64,000 nucleotides of DNA from Variovorax fucosicus (GTDB taxonomy: Bacteria > Pseudomonadota > Gammaproteobacteria > Burkholderiales > Burkholderiaceae_C). Below, in pieces: positions 26,984 to 34,005 of this stretch. Where the stretch lies: contig NZ_JASZYU010000005.1 of NCBI RefSeq assembly GCF_030316825.1, forward strand, positions 244,001 through 308,000. The letters are read 5' to 3'. The first letter of the stretch is position 1. Each line of letters opens with the position of its first letter. The notes beneath the pieces were generated by a model that saw only the letters and a list, made by a program, of their open reading frames with translations, made no database searches and was not told the origin of the DNA. A program made the position numbers and the translations under genes.

Positions 26984-27581
26984 GAGCTCCGATTCTGCCC
27001 CGATGAACCTGACGCATCACTTCCTGATCGCGATGCCGGGGCTGCAAGACGAGACCTTCGCGCGCAGCGTGATCTATCTCTGCGAGCACAGCGAGCGCGG
27101 CGCGCTCGGCCTGGTGATCAACAAGCCCAGCGACATCAACCTCAAGGTGCTGTTCGAAAAGGTCGAACTGCATCTGTCGCGCCCCGAGTTCGGCGAGGCG
27201 CCGGTGTTCCAGGGCGGCCCGGTGCAGACCGAGCGCGGCTTCGTGCTGCACGAGCCGGTGGTCGCCAACGCACCGGACAGCAAGGAGCTGGTCTACGCAT
27301 CGACCATGACGATTCCGGGCGGCCTTGAAATGACCACCTCCAAAGACGTGCTCGAGGCCCTGGCCACCGGCTCGGGCCCGCGCAAGGTGCTGGTCTCGCT
27401 CGGCTACTCGGCCTGGGAGCAGGGCCAGCTCGAGTCGGAGCTGGCCGAGAACAGCTGGCTTACCGTGGGCGCCGACCCGGCGGTGATCTTCGACACGCCG
27501 GTCGAGCAGCGCTACGACCGCGCGCTCATGCTGCTCGGCCTGGAAGCGTGGAAGCTCACCCCCCATGCGGGGCATGCGTAG
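26982..27581 (+). CDS. algH: YqgE/AlgH family protein
   Basis: A 199-residue protein of the YqgE/AlgH (DUF179) family: MNLTHHFLIAMPGLQDETFARSV, YLCEHSERGALGLVINKP, VFQGGPVQTERGFVLH, LVSLGYSAWEQGQLESEL. Its biochemical role is not firmly known. It is commonly adjacent to yqgF, as here. The start could be ATG 26982 or the ATG at 27003 that matches the E. coli N terminus. A TAAAAT box at 26969-26974 would place transcription start almost on the first ATG. ruvX follows 31 bp downstream. Confidence 0.9.
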   Translation: MSSDSAPMNLTHHFLIAMPGLQDETFARSVIYLCEHSERGALGLVINKPSDINLKVLFEKVELHLSRPEFGEAPVFQGGPVQTERGFVLHEPVVANAPDSKELVYASTMTIPGGLEMTTSKDVLEALATGSGPRKVLVSLGYSAWEQGQLESELAENSWLTVGADPAVIFDTPVEQRYDRALMLLGLEAWKLTPHAGHA

Positions 27582-27612
27582 TGGTTGCTCGCACTCCTCA
27601 GCGGGTGGATCA

Positions 27613-28044
27613 ATGAGCAGTCCGGCAACGCCTGAAAAGGCTGCCGTTTCCGTTCCTTCCCACTTCCAGAGTTTCCTGGCCTTCGACTATGGCCAGAAGC
27701 GCACCGGCGTCGCCAGTGGCAACCGCCTGCTCAAGACCGCATCGCCACAAGCCACCATCAAGGCCGAGGGTGATGCGCGCTTCGCCCAGGTCGAAGCCCG
27801 CATCCGCGAATGGCAACCCGATGCGCTGGTGGTCGGCGTGCCCTATCACCCCGATGGCGCGCGCCACGAGAACACCGACAAGGCGCAGCGTTTCGCTCGC
27901 CAGCTGCACGGCCGCTTCAAGCTGCCGGTGTACGAAGTCGACGAGCGCTACAGCACCACCGAGGCGATCGCCTCGGGCGCGCGCGATGCCGACGCCGCCT
28001 CGGCCTGCATCATCCTGGAGCAATTTTTGAGGAACCTCCCGTGA
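27613..28044 (+). CDS. ruvX: Pre-16S rRNA nuclease / Holliday junction resolvase-like YqgF
   Basis: A 143-residue RNase H-like fold protein. Catalytic-type residues are visible: D in FLAFDYGQKRTGVA, E/R in DERYSTTEA, and D in DAASACIILEQF. E. coli YqgF is needed for 16S rRNA 5' end maturation, and the family was first proposed as a Holliday junction resolvase. The stop overlaps the pyrR GTG start (GTGA), so translation is coupled. ATG 27613 gives normal family length. Confidence 0.92.
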   Translation: MSSPATPEKAAVSVPSHFQSFLAFDYGQKRTGVASGNRLLKTASPQATIKAEGDARFAQVEARIREWQPDALVVGVPYHPDGARHENTDKAQRFARQLHGRFKLPVYEVDERYSTTEAIASGARDADAASACIILEQFLRNLP

Positions 28045-28538
28045 GCAAGATTCCCGACGCCGAGGCGCTCTACACCGCGCTGCTGTCCGGCGTGAAAACG
28101 CTGATGCGCGCCGACACCCGGCTGGTCGGCATCACCTCCGGCGGCGCCTGGCTGGTCGAGCGGCTGCAGAAAGACCTGGGCCTGGCCGGTGCGCCCGGCA
28201 TCATTTCGTCGGCCATGCACCGCGACGACTTCGCACGGCGCGGTCTCTCGGCCAGCGCGCAGACCGCGCTGCCGTTCGACGTGAACGGCGCCGACGTGCT
28301 GCTGCTCGACGACGTGCTGTATACCGGCCGCACCATCCGCGCGGTGCTCAACGAGCTGTTCGATTTCGGCCGGCCGGCCTGCGTGCGGCTGGCGGTGCTG
28401 GTCGACCGCGGCGGGCGCGAGCTGCCGGTGGCTGCAGACTTTGCCGCAACGCAGCTGACCCTGCCCGACACCCAACTGCTCGCACTCGCCCGCAGCGAGA
28501 GCGGCGCCTTCAGCCTCCAGGTCGAGGACAACACCTGA
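28041..28538 (+). CDS. pyrR: Bifunctional pyrimidine operon regulator / uracil phosphoribosyltransferase
   Basis: A 165-residue type I phosphoribosyltransferase fold protein. The PRPP-binding loop reads VLLLDDVLYTGRTIRAV; LVGITSGGAWLVERL and VLVDRGGRELPV are other PyrR features. In Gram-positive bacteria PyrR is an RNA-binding attenuator and weak UPRTase. In proteobacteria the regulatory role is less certain. The start is GTG at 28041 preceded by GAGGA at 28029-28033. It overlaps ruvX by four bases and pyrB by one. I see no classical attenuator upstream because ruvX coding sequence occupies that region. Confidence 0.9.
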   Translation: MSKIPDAEALYTALLSGVKTLMRADTRLVGITSGGAWLVERLQKDLGLAGAPGIISSAMHRDDFARRGLSASAQTALPFDVNGADVLLLDDVLYTGRTIRAVLNELFDFGRPACVRLAVLVDRGGRELPVAADFAATQLTLPDTQLLALARSESGAFSLQVEDNT

Positions 28539-29500
28539 TGCTCTACAAGCGCAACCCCCAGCTCAACAAGAACGGCGAGCTGCTGCACCTGCTGTCGATC
28601 GAAGGCCTGCCGAAAGACATCGTCACGCACATCCTCGACACCGCGGCCAACTTCACCAGCGTGAGCGACCGCGAGGTCAAGAAGGTGCCGCTGCTGCGCG
28701 GCAAGAGCGTGTTCAACCTGTTCTTCGAGAACTCGACGCGCACGCGCACCACCTTCGAGATCGCGGCCAAGCGCCTCTCGGCCGACGTGATCAACCTCGA
28801 CATCGCGCGCTCCTCGGCCACCAAGGGCGAGTCGCTGCTCGACACCATCGCCAATCTCTCCGCGATGGCGGCCGACCTGTTCGTGGTGCGGCACAGCGAA
28901 TCGGGCGCACCCTACCTGATCGCGCAGCATGTCGCTCCCCACGTGCATGTGGTCAACGCTGGCGACGGGCGCCACGCGCACCCGACGCAGGGGCTGCTCG
29001 ACATGTACACGATCAGGCACTACAAGAAGGACTTCGCGAACCTCACGGTCGCGATCGTCGGCGACGTGCTGCACTCGCGCGTGGCGCGCTCCGACATCCA
29101 TGCACTCACCACGCTCGGCTGCGCGGAAGTCCGTGTCGTGGGCCCCAAGACGCTGGTGCCGGCCGACATGGCACAGATGGGCGTGCGCGTTTGCCACACG
29201 CTCGAAGAGGGCATCAAGGGCTGCGACGTGGTCATCATGCTGCGCCTGCAGAACGAGCGCATGAGCGGCGCGCTGCTGCCGTCGTCGCAGGAGTTCTTCA
29301 AGACCTACGGGCTCACGCAGGAGAAGCTGCAACTGGCCAAGCCGGACGCGATCGTGATGCATCCGGGCCCGATCAACCGCGGCGTCGAGATCGATTCGGC
29401 CGTGGTCGACGGCAAGCAGAGCGTGATCCTGCCGCAGGTCACTTTCGGGATCGCGGTGCGCATGGCCGTGATGAGCATCGTGGCGGGAACAGACGCATGA
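28538..29500 (+). CDS. pyrB: Aspartate carbamoyltransferase catalytic subunit
   Basis: A 320-residue enzyme joining carbamoyl phosphate and aspartate in pyrimidine synthesis. The carbamoyl-phosphate loop ENSTRTRTTFE has STRTR at 66-70, and GDGRHAHPTQGLLDMYTI and MLRLQNERM are further active-site motifs. No pyrI regulatory gene is nearby; instead the gene overlaps by four bases (ATGA) with a dihydroorotase-like gene lacking metal ligands. That arrangement matches the class A, PyrB-PyrC' type of ATCase known from Pseudomonas. Confidence 0.95.
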   Translation: MLYKRNPQLNKNGELLHLLSIEGLPKDIVTHILDTAANFTSVSDREVKKVPLLRGKSVFNLFFENSTRTRTTFEIAAKRLSADVINLDIARSSATKGESLLDTIANLSAMAADLFVVRHSESGAPYLIAQHVAPHVHVVNAGDGRHAHPTQGLLDMYTIRHYKKDFANLTVAIVGDVLHSRVARSDIHALTTLGCAEVRVVGPKTLVPADMAQMGVRVCHTLEEGIKGCDVVIMLRLQNERMSGALLPSSQEFFKTYGLTQEKLQLAKPDAIVMHPGPINRGVEIDSAVVDGKQSVILPQVTFGIAVRMAVMSIVAGTDA

Positions 29501-30771
29501 ACATCCTCATCACCAACGGCCGCGTCGTCGATCCGGCTTCGGGCTTCGACAAAAAGGCGTCGATCGCGATTGCCAACGGCGCCATCGCGGCCATTGACGA
29601 CATTCCAGGTGATTTCAAGGCCGGGCGCACGATCGACGCGTCCGGCTGCGTCGTCGCGCCGGGCCTGGTCGATCTCGCCGCACGCCTGCGCGAGCCCGGC
29701 TACGAGCACGAAGGCATGCTCGACAGCGAGATGGCCGCGGCGGTCGCGGGTGGCGTGACCAGCCTGGTGTGCCCGCCCGACACCGATCCGGTGCTCGACG
29801 AGCCGGGCCTGATCGAGATGCTGCGCTTCCGCGCCGAAAAACTGAAGGGCGCGCGCCTGTTCCCGCTCGGCGCGCTCACGCGCGGCCTGGCCGGCGACGT
29901 GCTGACCGAAATGGCAGCGCTCACCGAGGCCGGCTGCATCGGCTTCAGCCAGGCCGACGTCGCGCTGGCCGACACGCAGGTGCTGCAGCGTGCCTTGCTC
30001 TACGCCAGCACCTTCGGCCACACCGTCTGGCTGCGCCCGCAGGATCGCGATCTCGGCAAGGGCGTCGCTGCCAGCGGCCCGCTCGCCACGCGGCTGGGCC
30101 TCGCCGGTGTGCCGGTGGCGGCGGAAACCATCGCGCTGTTTACCATCATCGAACTCATGAAGAGCACCGGCGCGCGCGTTCACGTGTGCCGGCTTTCGAG
30201 CGCGGCCGGCGTGCAGCTGGTGCGCGAGGCCAAGGCGGCCGGCCTGCCGCTCTCGGTCGACGTCAGCATCAATTCGCTGCACCTCACCGACGTCGACATC
30301 GGATTCTTCGACAGCAAGGCCCGGCTGAACCCGCCGCTGCGGCAGCAGCGCGACCGCGATGCGCTGTCGGCCGCGCTGGCCGACGGCACCATCGATGCGC
30401 TGGTGTCCGACCACACGCCGGTCGAGGCCGATGCCAAGACGCTGCCGTTCGCCGAAAGCGAAGCCGGCGCCACCGGGCTCGAGCTGCTGCTGCCGCTCGC
30501 TCTGCAGTGGGGCGAGCGCAGCGGCGCCGGCCTGCGCCGTGCGCTCGAGGTCGTGACCAGCGCGCCGGCCCGCCTGATCGGCAAGGCCGGCATCGGCCAG
30601 CTCGCGGCCGGCGGCAAGGCCGATCTCTGCGTGTTCGATGCCGATCACGAATGGCAGGTTCAACCCGAAGCCCTGCGCAGCCAGGGCAAGAGCACGCCGT
30701 TCGCCGGCTATGCGCTGCGGGGCCGGGCGCGCTTCACGCTCGTGGGCGGCCGCGTAGTCCACGAAGCCTGA
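29497..30771 (+). CDS. pyrC': Dihydroorotase-like PyrC' (probably non-catalytic ATCase subunit)
   Basis: A 424-residue amidohydrolase-fold protein related to type I dihydroorotase. The zinc-binding HxH that normally precedes LREPG is replaced: residues 59-68 read DLAARLREPG, so both histidines are missing (A61, R63). Later metal or active-site histidines are also changed (VHVCRLSS and SINSLHL where active enzymes have histidines), while the aspartate of SDHTP is kept. This pattern fits the inactive PyrC' (PyrX) that assembles with PyrB in Pseudomonas ATCase. A true dihydroorotase should be encoded elsewhere. It overlaps pyrB by four bases and is followed six bases later by plsC. Confidence 0.88.
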   Translation: MNILITNGRVVDPASGFDKKASIAIANGAIAAIDDIPGDFKAGRTIDASGCVVAPGLVDLAARLREPGYEHEGMLDSEMAAAVAGGVTSLVCPPDTDPVLDEPGLIEMLRFRAEKLKGARLFPLGALTRGLAGDVLTEMAALTEAGCIGFSQADVALADTQVLQRALLYASTFGHTVWLRPQDRDLGKGVAASGPLATRLGLAGVPVAAETIALFTIIELMKSTGARVHVCRLSSAAGVQLVREAKAAGLPLSVDVSINSLHLTDVDIGFFDSKARLNPPLRQQRDRDALSAALADGTIDALVSDHTPVEADAKTLPFAESEAGATGLELLLPLALQWGERSGAGLRRALEVVTSAPARLIGKAGIGQLAAGGKADLCVFDADHEWQVQPEALRSQGKSTPFAGYALRGRARFTLVGGRVVHEA

Positions 30772-30777
30772 TCGCCA

Positions 30778-31524
30778 ATGAGTAATCTGTCAGCCTGCTG
30801 GAAGCTGTTGCGTGCCATCGCGCATGCGTTGTCGGGCTGGTGGATCATCCGCAGCACCTTCGACCGGCTGACGCCGCAGCAGCGCGGTGAAAGGGTGCGG
30901 CGCTGGGCGCGCGAGATGCTCGAAGTGCTCGGCATCCGGCTCGTCGTGCAGGGCACGCCGGCAGCGCAGGGCCCGATGCTGCTGGTGTGCAACCACATCT
31001 CGTGGCTCGACATCCTTGCGATCCATGGGGCACAACACGTGCGCTTCGTGTCCAAGGCCGAAGTCAGGCGCTGGCCGCTGATCGGCTCGCTTGCCACCGG
31101 GGCCGGCACGCTCTACATCGAGCGCGAACGGCGTCGCGACGCGGTGCGCGTGGTACACCACATGACCGAGGCGCTGCGCAACGGCGACCTGGTGGCGATC
31201 TTTCCCGAAGGCACCACCAGCGACGGTCACGGGCTGCTGCCGTTTCACGCCAACCTTTTGCAGGCCGCGATCTCGTCGGGAACGCCGGTACAGCCGGCGG
31301 CCTTGCGTTTCGCCGATGCCGCCACGGGTGAGAGCAGCACCGCGGCGCGCTACATCGACGACGACAGTCTCGCAACCTCGCTCTGGCGCACGCTGCGGGC
31401 GCCGCCGTTGCTGGCCATCGTGCGTTTTGGCGAACCCCAGTCCGCGCAGGGCCGCGAGCGCCGCGCCTGGGCCCGGTCGCTGCACGAGGATGTCCAGCAG
31501 CTGCGGCGCGAAACCCTGTCGTGA
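30778..31524 (+). CDS. plsC: 1-acyl-sn-glycerol-3-phosphate acyltransferase
   Basis: A 248-residue membrane-associated acyltransferase making phosphatidic acid from lysophosphatidic acid. The catalytic box NHISWLD (N72, H73, D78) and the phosphate-binding box FPEGTTS (E144, G145) are intact. An N-terminal amphipathic/hydrophobic stretch (ALSGWWII) is likely to dock it to the membrane. It is six bases after pyrC' and appears to end the algH-ruvX-pyrR-pyrB-pyrC' operon. A bidirectional-looking hairpin lies just downstream. Confidence 0.92.
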   Translation: MSNLSACWKLLRAIAHALSGWWIIRSTFDRLTPQQRGERVRRWAREMLEVLGIRLVVQGTPAAQGPMLLVCNHISWLDILAIHGAQHVRFVSKAEVRRWPLIGSLATGAGTLYIERERRRDAVRVVHHMTEALRNGDLVAIFPEGTTSDGHGLLPFHANLLQAAISSGTPVQPAALRFADAATGESSTAARYIDDDSLATSLWRTLRAPPLLAIVRFGEPQSAQGRERRAWARSLHEDVQQLRRETLS

Positions 31525-31530
31525 CCCGCC

Positions 31531-31558
31531 AAAAAAACAGCGCCCCGAGGGGCGCTGT
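31531..31558 (-). terminator. Intrinsic terminator for the minus-strand microprotein gene
   Basis: A perfect 10-bp stem (31537-31546 with 31549-31558, ACAGCGCCCC/GGGGCGCTGT) with a two-base gap. Read on the minus strand it is followed by seven T residues (31537-31531). It lies 54 bp beyond the stop of the 25-residue ORF. It may also weakly terminate plsC on the plus strand, but no T tract follows in that direction. Confidence 0.85.
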
Positions 31559-31611
31559 GTAACGACGCAGTGATGCGCCGGGAGGAGGAATCTGTTGGGG
31601 CGCTCTCTGTC

Positions 31612-31689
31612 TCAGAGAATTCCGAAGACCTTCAGGCCGATGATCACGACGATCGGCACGCCGCAGAGCCAGAGGATGATGCTTTTCAT
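31612..31689 (-). CDS. 25-residue single-span membrane peptide
   Basis: ATG at 31687-31689 begins a 25-codon frame: start MKSIILWLCG, middle VPIVVIIGLK, end VFGIL, stop TGA at 31612. It would form one hydrophobic helix with a lysine at each end region. A GGAG ribosome site sits seven bases upstream, and a strong intrinsic terminator follows, so it looks like a complete transcription unit. I do not recognise a family with certainty; tiny inner-membrane peptides of this kind often modulate larger complexes. It lies between plsC and the MocR-type regulator. Confidence 0.6.
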   Translation of the reverse strand: MKSIILWLCGVPIVVIIGLKVFGIL

Positions 31690-31761
31690 GAAGGTCTCCG
31701 GTGTGTTGATGTGAGTGCAGCTTAGGTCGACCCCGCGCAGCCGCTGCCAGCCAATGCAATC

Positions 31762-31779
31762 CACCCGCGTCGGCGGGTG
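31762..31779. terminator. Hairpin after the MocR-type gene (no T tract)
   Basis: CACCCGC (31762-31768) pairs with GCGGGTG (31773-31779) around a four-base loop, just past the stop of the minus-strand regulator gene. Neither strand has a following T run, so termination is uncertain. It could instead stabilise the 3' end. Confidence 0.3.
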
Positions 31780-31785
31780 CCTACA

Positions 31786-33222
31786 TCACATCACCGTGGC
31801 GTGCGGGTGCAGCGGGTGCGCCAGCGTGTCGGCGATCAGGCGCAGAGCGTGGTCGCATTCGTCTCGCGACATCGGCCCGCCCAGGCAGATGCGCACCGCT
31901 TCGGGCGGCATGCCGTCGGTCGAGAATGCGGCACTCGCCACCACGCCGACGTTCTGGCTGCGCAGGTACGACGCGAACTCGACCGTACTCCAGGCCGACG
32001 ACAGCGGCAGCCACAGGTGGAAGCCCTCGGGCTGCGCCTCGATGCCGTGCGCACCCAGATGCCGCGCGGCGAGCGCCTGGCGCGCTGCCGACTCGTTGCG
32101 CACGGCCTGCAGCATCGCCTCGGCCGTGCCGTCCTCGACCCAGAGCGTGGCCATTGCATTGGTGATCGGCGAAGCCATCACGGTGGTGGCACGCAGGGCG
32201 CCGGCCAGCCGCTGCGACTGCCGCGCGCTCGGCGAGCGCACATACGCGCTGCGGAGGCCCGCGCCCAGCGTCTTCGAGAAACCCGTGATGTAGTAGGTGA
32301 GGTCGGGCGCCAGCGTCGCGATGGTCGGCGGCATCTGGCGCGGCAACAGGCCGTAGGCGTCGTCCTCGATGATCGGAATGGCATAACGCAGCGCGATGTC
32401 GGCCAGCGCTTCGCGGCGCCCGCGCGAGATGGTCGCCGTGGTGGGGTTGTTCAGCGTCGGGTTGACGTACAGCGCCTTCGGCTTGAGCGTCTTGCAGGCG
32501 TGCTCGAAGGATTCGCCCATCGGCCCTTCGCCGTCGAGCGGCAGTGCGTGCAGCTGGATGCCGAGTTGCGTGGCGATGGCCTTCACGCCCGGGTAGGTCA
32601 GCGCTTCGACGCAGATCAGCTCGCCCGGCCGTGCCAGCTGCGAAAACAGCGCGGCCAGCACGCTGTGGATGCCGGGGCACACCAGCATCTGGTCGAGCCG
32701 GCAGTCGGGTACGCGCGGGCGAATCCACTGCATGCCGGCCTCGCGGTCGCGCGCTGTACCGCCGAAGTCCTGGTAGCGCAGCAGGTCGTACAGATCGCAG
32801 TCGGCCAGGATGTGGCTCGCGCTGTCGTGCATGCGTTCCAGCAGCGCCGCGTCCTGCGGCTCGGGCGGCAGGTTCATCGTCATCTCGGCGCCGCTGCCGC
32901 CGCGCAGCGGCAGGCTCGGGCTGCTGCCGCGGATGAAGGTGCCGGTGCCGGCGCGCGAATCGATCAGCCCTCGCTTGCGTGCCTCGGCGTAGCCGCGCGC
33001 CACCGTCGTGTAGTTGAGGTCGAGCGCCAGCGCCAGGTCGCGCAAGGTGGGCAGCTTGTCGCGCGCGGTGAGGCGGCCGCTGCGGATGTCGTCGGCAATC
33101 AGGTCGGCCAGCAGCAGGTAGGCCGGCTTGTCGCTGGAATCGATGCGCTTGCGCCAGGGCTGGGTGAGGTTGTGGGGCATGAAGTTGATCGCATGAGTTG
33201 ATTGCATGGCGATGTCATTCAT
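31786..33222 (-). CDS. MocR-type (GntR/aminotransferase) transcriptional regulator
   Basis: A 478-residue fusion of a GntR winged helix (residues about 34-98, with LPTLRDLALALDLNYTTVARGY and GLIDSRAGTGTFI) and a fold-type I aminotransferase domain. The PLP lysine K317 lies in ITGFSKTLGAGLRS, N259-P260 in NPTLNNP, and D288/Y290 in IEDDAYGLLPRQ. MocR regulators use PLP or an amino compound as effector and usually bind direct repeats. It is divergent from the Nit1C cluster, with a 299-bp region between, and its own start region contains two of the TTGATYGCAT direct repeats. The second ATG (33207) is an alternative start. It is the best local candidate for the cluster's regulator. Confidence 0.85.
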   Translation of the reverse strand: MNDIAMQSTHAINFMPHNLTQPWRKRIDSSDKPAYLLLADLIADDIRSGRLTARDKLPTLRDLALALDLNYTTVARGYAEARKRGLIDSRAGTGTFIRGSSPSLPLRGGSGAEMTMNLPPEPQDAALLERMHDSASHILADCDLYDLLRYQDFGGTARDREAGMQWIRPRVPDCRLDQMLVCPGIHSVLAALFSQLARPGELICVEALTYPGVKAIATQLGIQLHALPLDGEGPMGESFEHACKTLKPKALYVNPTLNNPTTATISRGRREALADIALRYAIPIIEDDAYGLLPRQMPPTIATLAPDLTYYITGFSKTLGAGLRSAYVRSPSARQSQRLAGALRATTVMASPITNAMATLWVEDGTAEAMLQAVRNESAARQALAARHLGAHGIEAQPEGFHLWLPLSSAWSTVEFASYLRSQNVGVVASAAFSTDGMPPEAVRICLGGPMSRDECDHALRLIADTLAHPLHPHATVM

Positions 33223-33437
33223 CGATGCAGGAACCGTGCCTCACCCATAGACCGGTTGTGCATGGATCGAGTGCGCTTCGCGCCATTGATCGGGTGCATT
33301 GATTGCATCGAAAACGCCTCATTAGCGTGCCATGCGGGGCCGTCGAAGCGTCATTCCAGCGCCTTTCGCAGTCCTCGAAAAATTTTCGGCGGCTGCATTG
33401 CGCGCCATTGCTGGTTGATCGCAGATTGATCGCATGA
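33185..33437 (+). promoter_or_regulatory. Three pairs of TTGATYGCAT direct repeats (candidate MocR sites)
   Basis: Copies: TTGATCGCATG 33185 and TTGATTGCATG 33198 (13 bp apart, at the regulator start); TTGATCGGGTGCAT 33286 and TTGATTGCATC 33299 (13 bp apart); TTGATCGCAG 33415 and TTGATCGCATG 33426 (11 bp apart, just upstream of the cluster promoter). All six face the same way. MocR-family proteins are known to bind tandem direct repeats, so these are natural sites for the adjacent regulator, able to affect both divergent units. The middle pair is imperfect. Confidence 0.6.
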
Positions 33438-33451
33438 ATGCGGTTTTTCGG

Positions 33452-33467
33452 TGGCACAGAGCGTGCG
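33452..33467 (+). promoter_or_regulatory. Sigma-54-like promoter of the Nit1C cluster
   Basis: TGGCAC-AGAGC-GTGCG: the invariant GG (33453-33454) and GC (33465-33466) are exactly 10 bp apart as in -24/-12 promoters, with one mismatch in the TTGC element. It lies 56 bp upstream of the first gene, placing initiation near 33477. Nitrogen control through RpoN would suit the cluster. No sigma-54 activator gene is in the window. Confidence 0.5.
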
Positions 33468-33521
33468 GAAAGTGGGGGCGCGCAACACCTCATTCACCTG
33501 TTTCATTCCACGGAGTACCGC

Positions 33522-34004
33522 ATGCCCAAAGTCACCAAAGCCCCGAACGTTGCCGGCGAACACCTTGTCGACTACGAAGAAAAAGTCTTCGAGGACGTCA
33601 AGGCCGAGCCCGGCGAGAAAGCCCTGGTCACCTTCCATACCGTGGCCTTCGAAGGCTCGATCGGCTTCGTCAACCTGCTGCAGGCCACGCGCCTCAAGCG
33701 CAAGGGCTACGAGACCTCGGTGCTGCTCTACGGGCCGGGCGTCACGCTCGGCGTGCAGCGCGGCTTTCCGACGCTCGGCGACGAAGCCTTTCCCGGCCAC
33801 CAGAACTTCAACAAGCAGATCGTCAAGTTCATGGAGGAGGGCGGCAAGGTCTATGCCTGCCGCTTCGCGCTGCAGGCGTTGTACGGTCATGGCGAAGGCT
33901 CGCTGATTCCCGGCATCACGCCGATCAGCCCGCTCGACGTGCTCGACATCGTGCTGCTGCACAAGAAGGCCGGCGCGGTCGTCATCGACACCTGGACGCT
34001 GTGA
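33522..34004 (+). CDS. nitB: Nit1C cluster protein, MSMEG_0572/NitB family
   Basis: A 160-residue conserved protein that opens the Nit1C cluster. It belongs to the family named after MSMEG_0572, described as a nitrogen-starvation response protein. It begins MPKVTKAPNVAGEHLVDYEE and contains LLYGPGVTLGVQRGFP and KQIVKFMEEGGKVYACRFAL, which resemble DsrE-type folds; that fold resemblance is my inference. No catalytic motif is obvious. CGGAG at 33511-33515 is the ribosome site. It is one base from nitC, so expression is coupled. Function is unknown. Confidence 0.82.
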   Translation: MPKVTKAPNVAGEHLVDYEEKVFEDVKAEPGEKALVTFHTVAFEGSIGFVNLLQATRLKRKGYETSVLLYGPGVTLGVQRGFPTLGDEAFPGHQNFNKQIVKFMEEGGKVYACRFALQALYGHGEGSLIPGITPISPLDVLDIVLLHKKAGAVVIDTWTL

Positions 34005-34005
34005 G

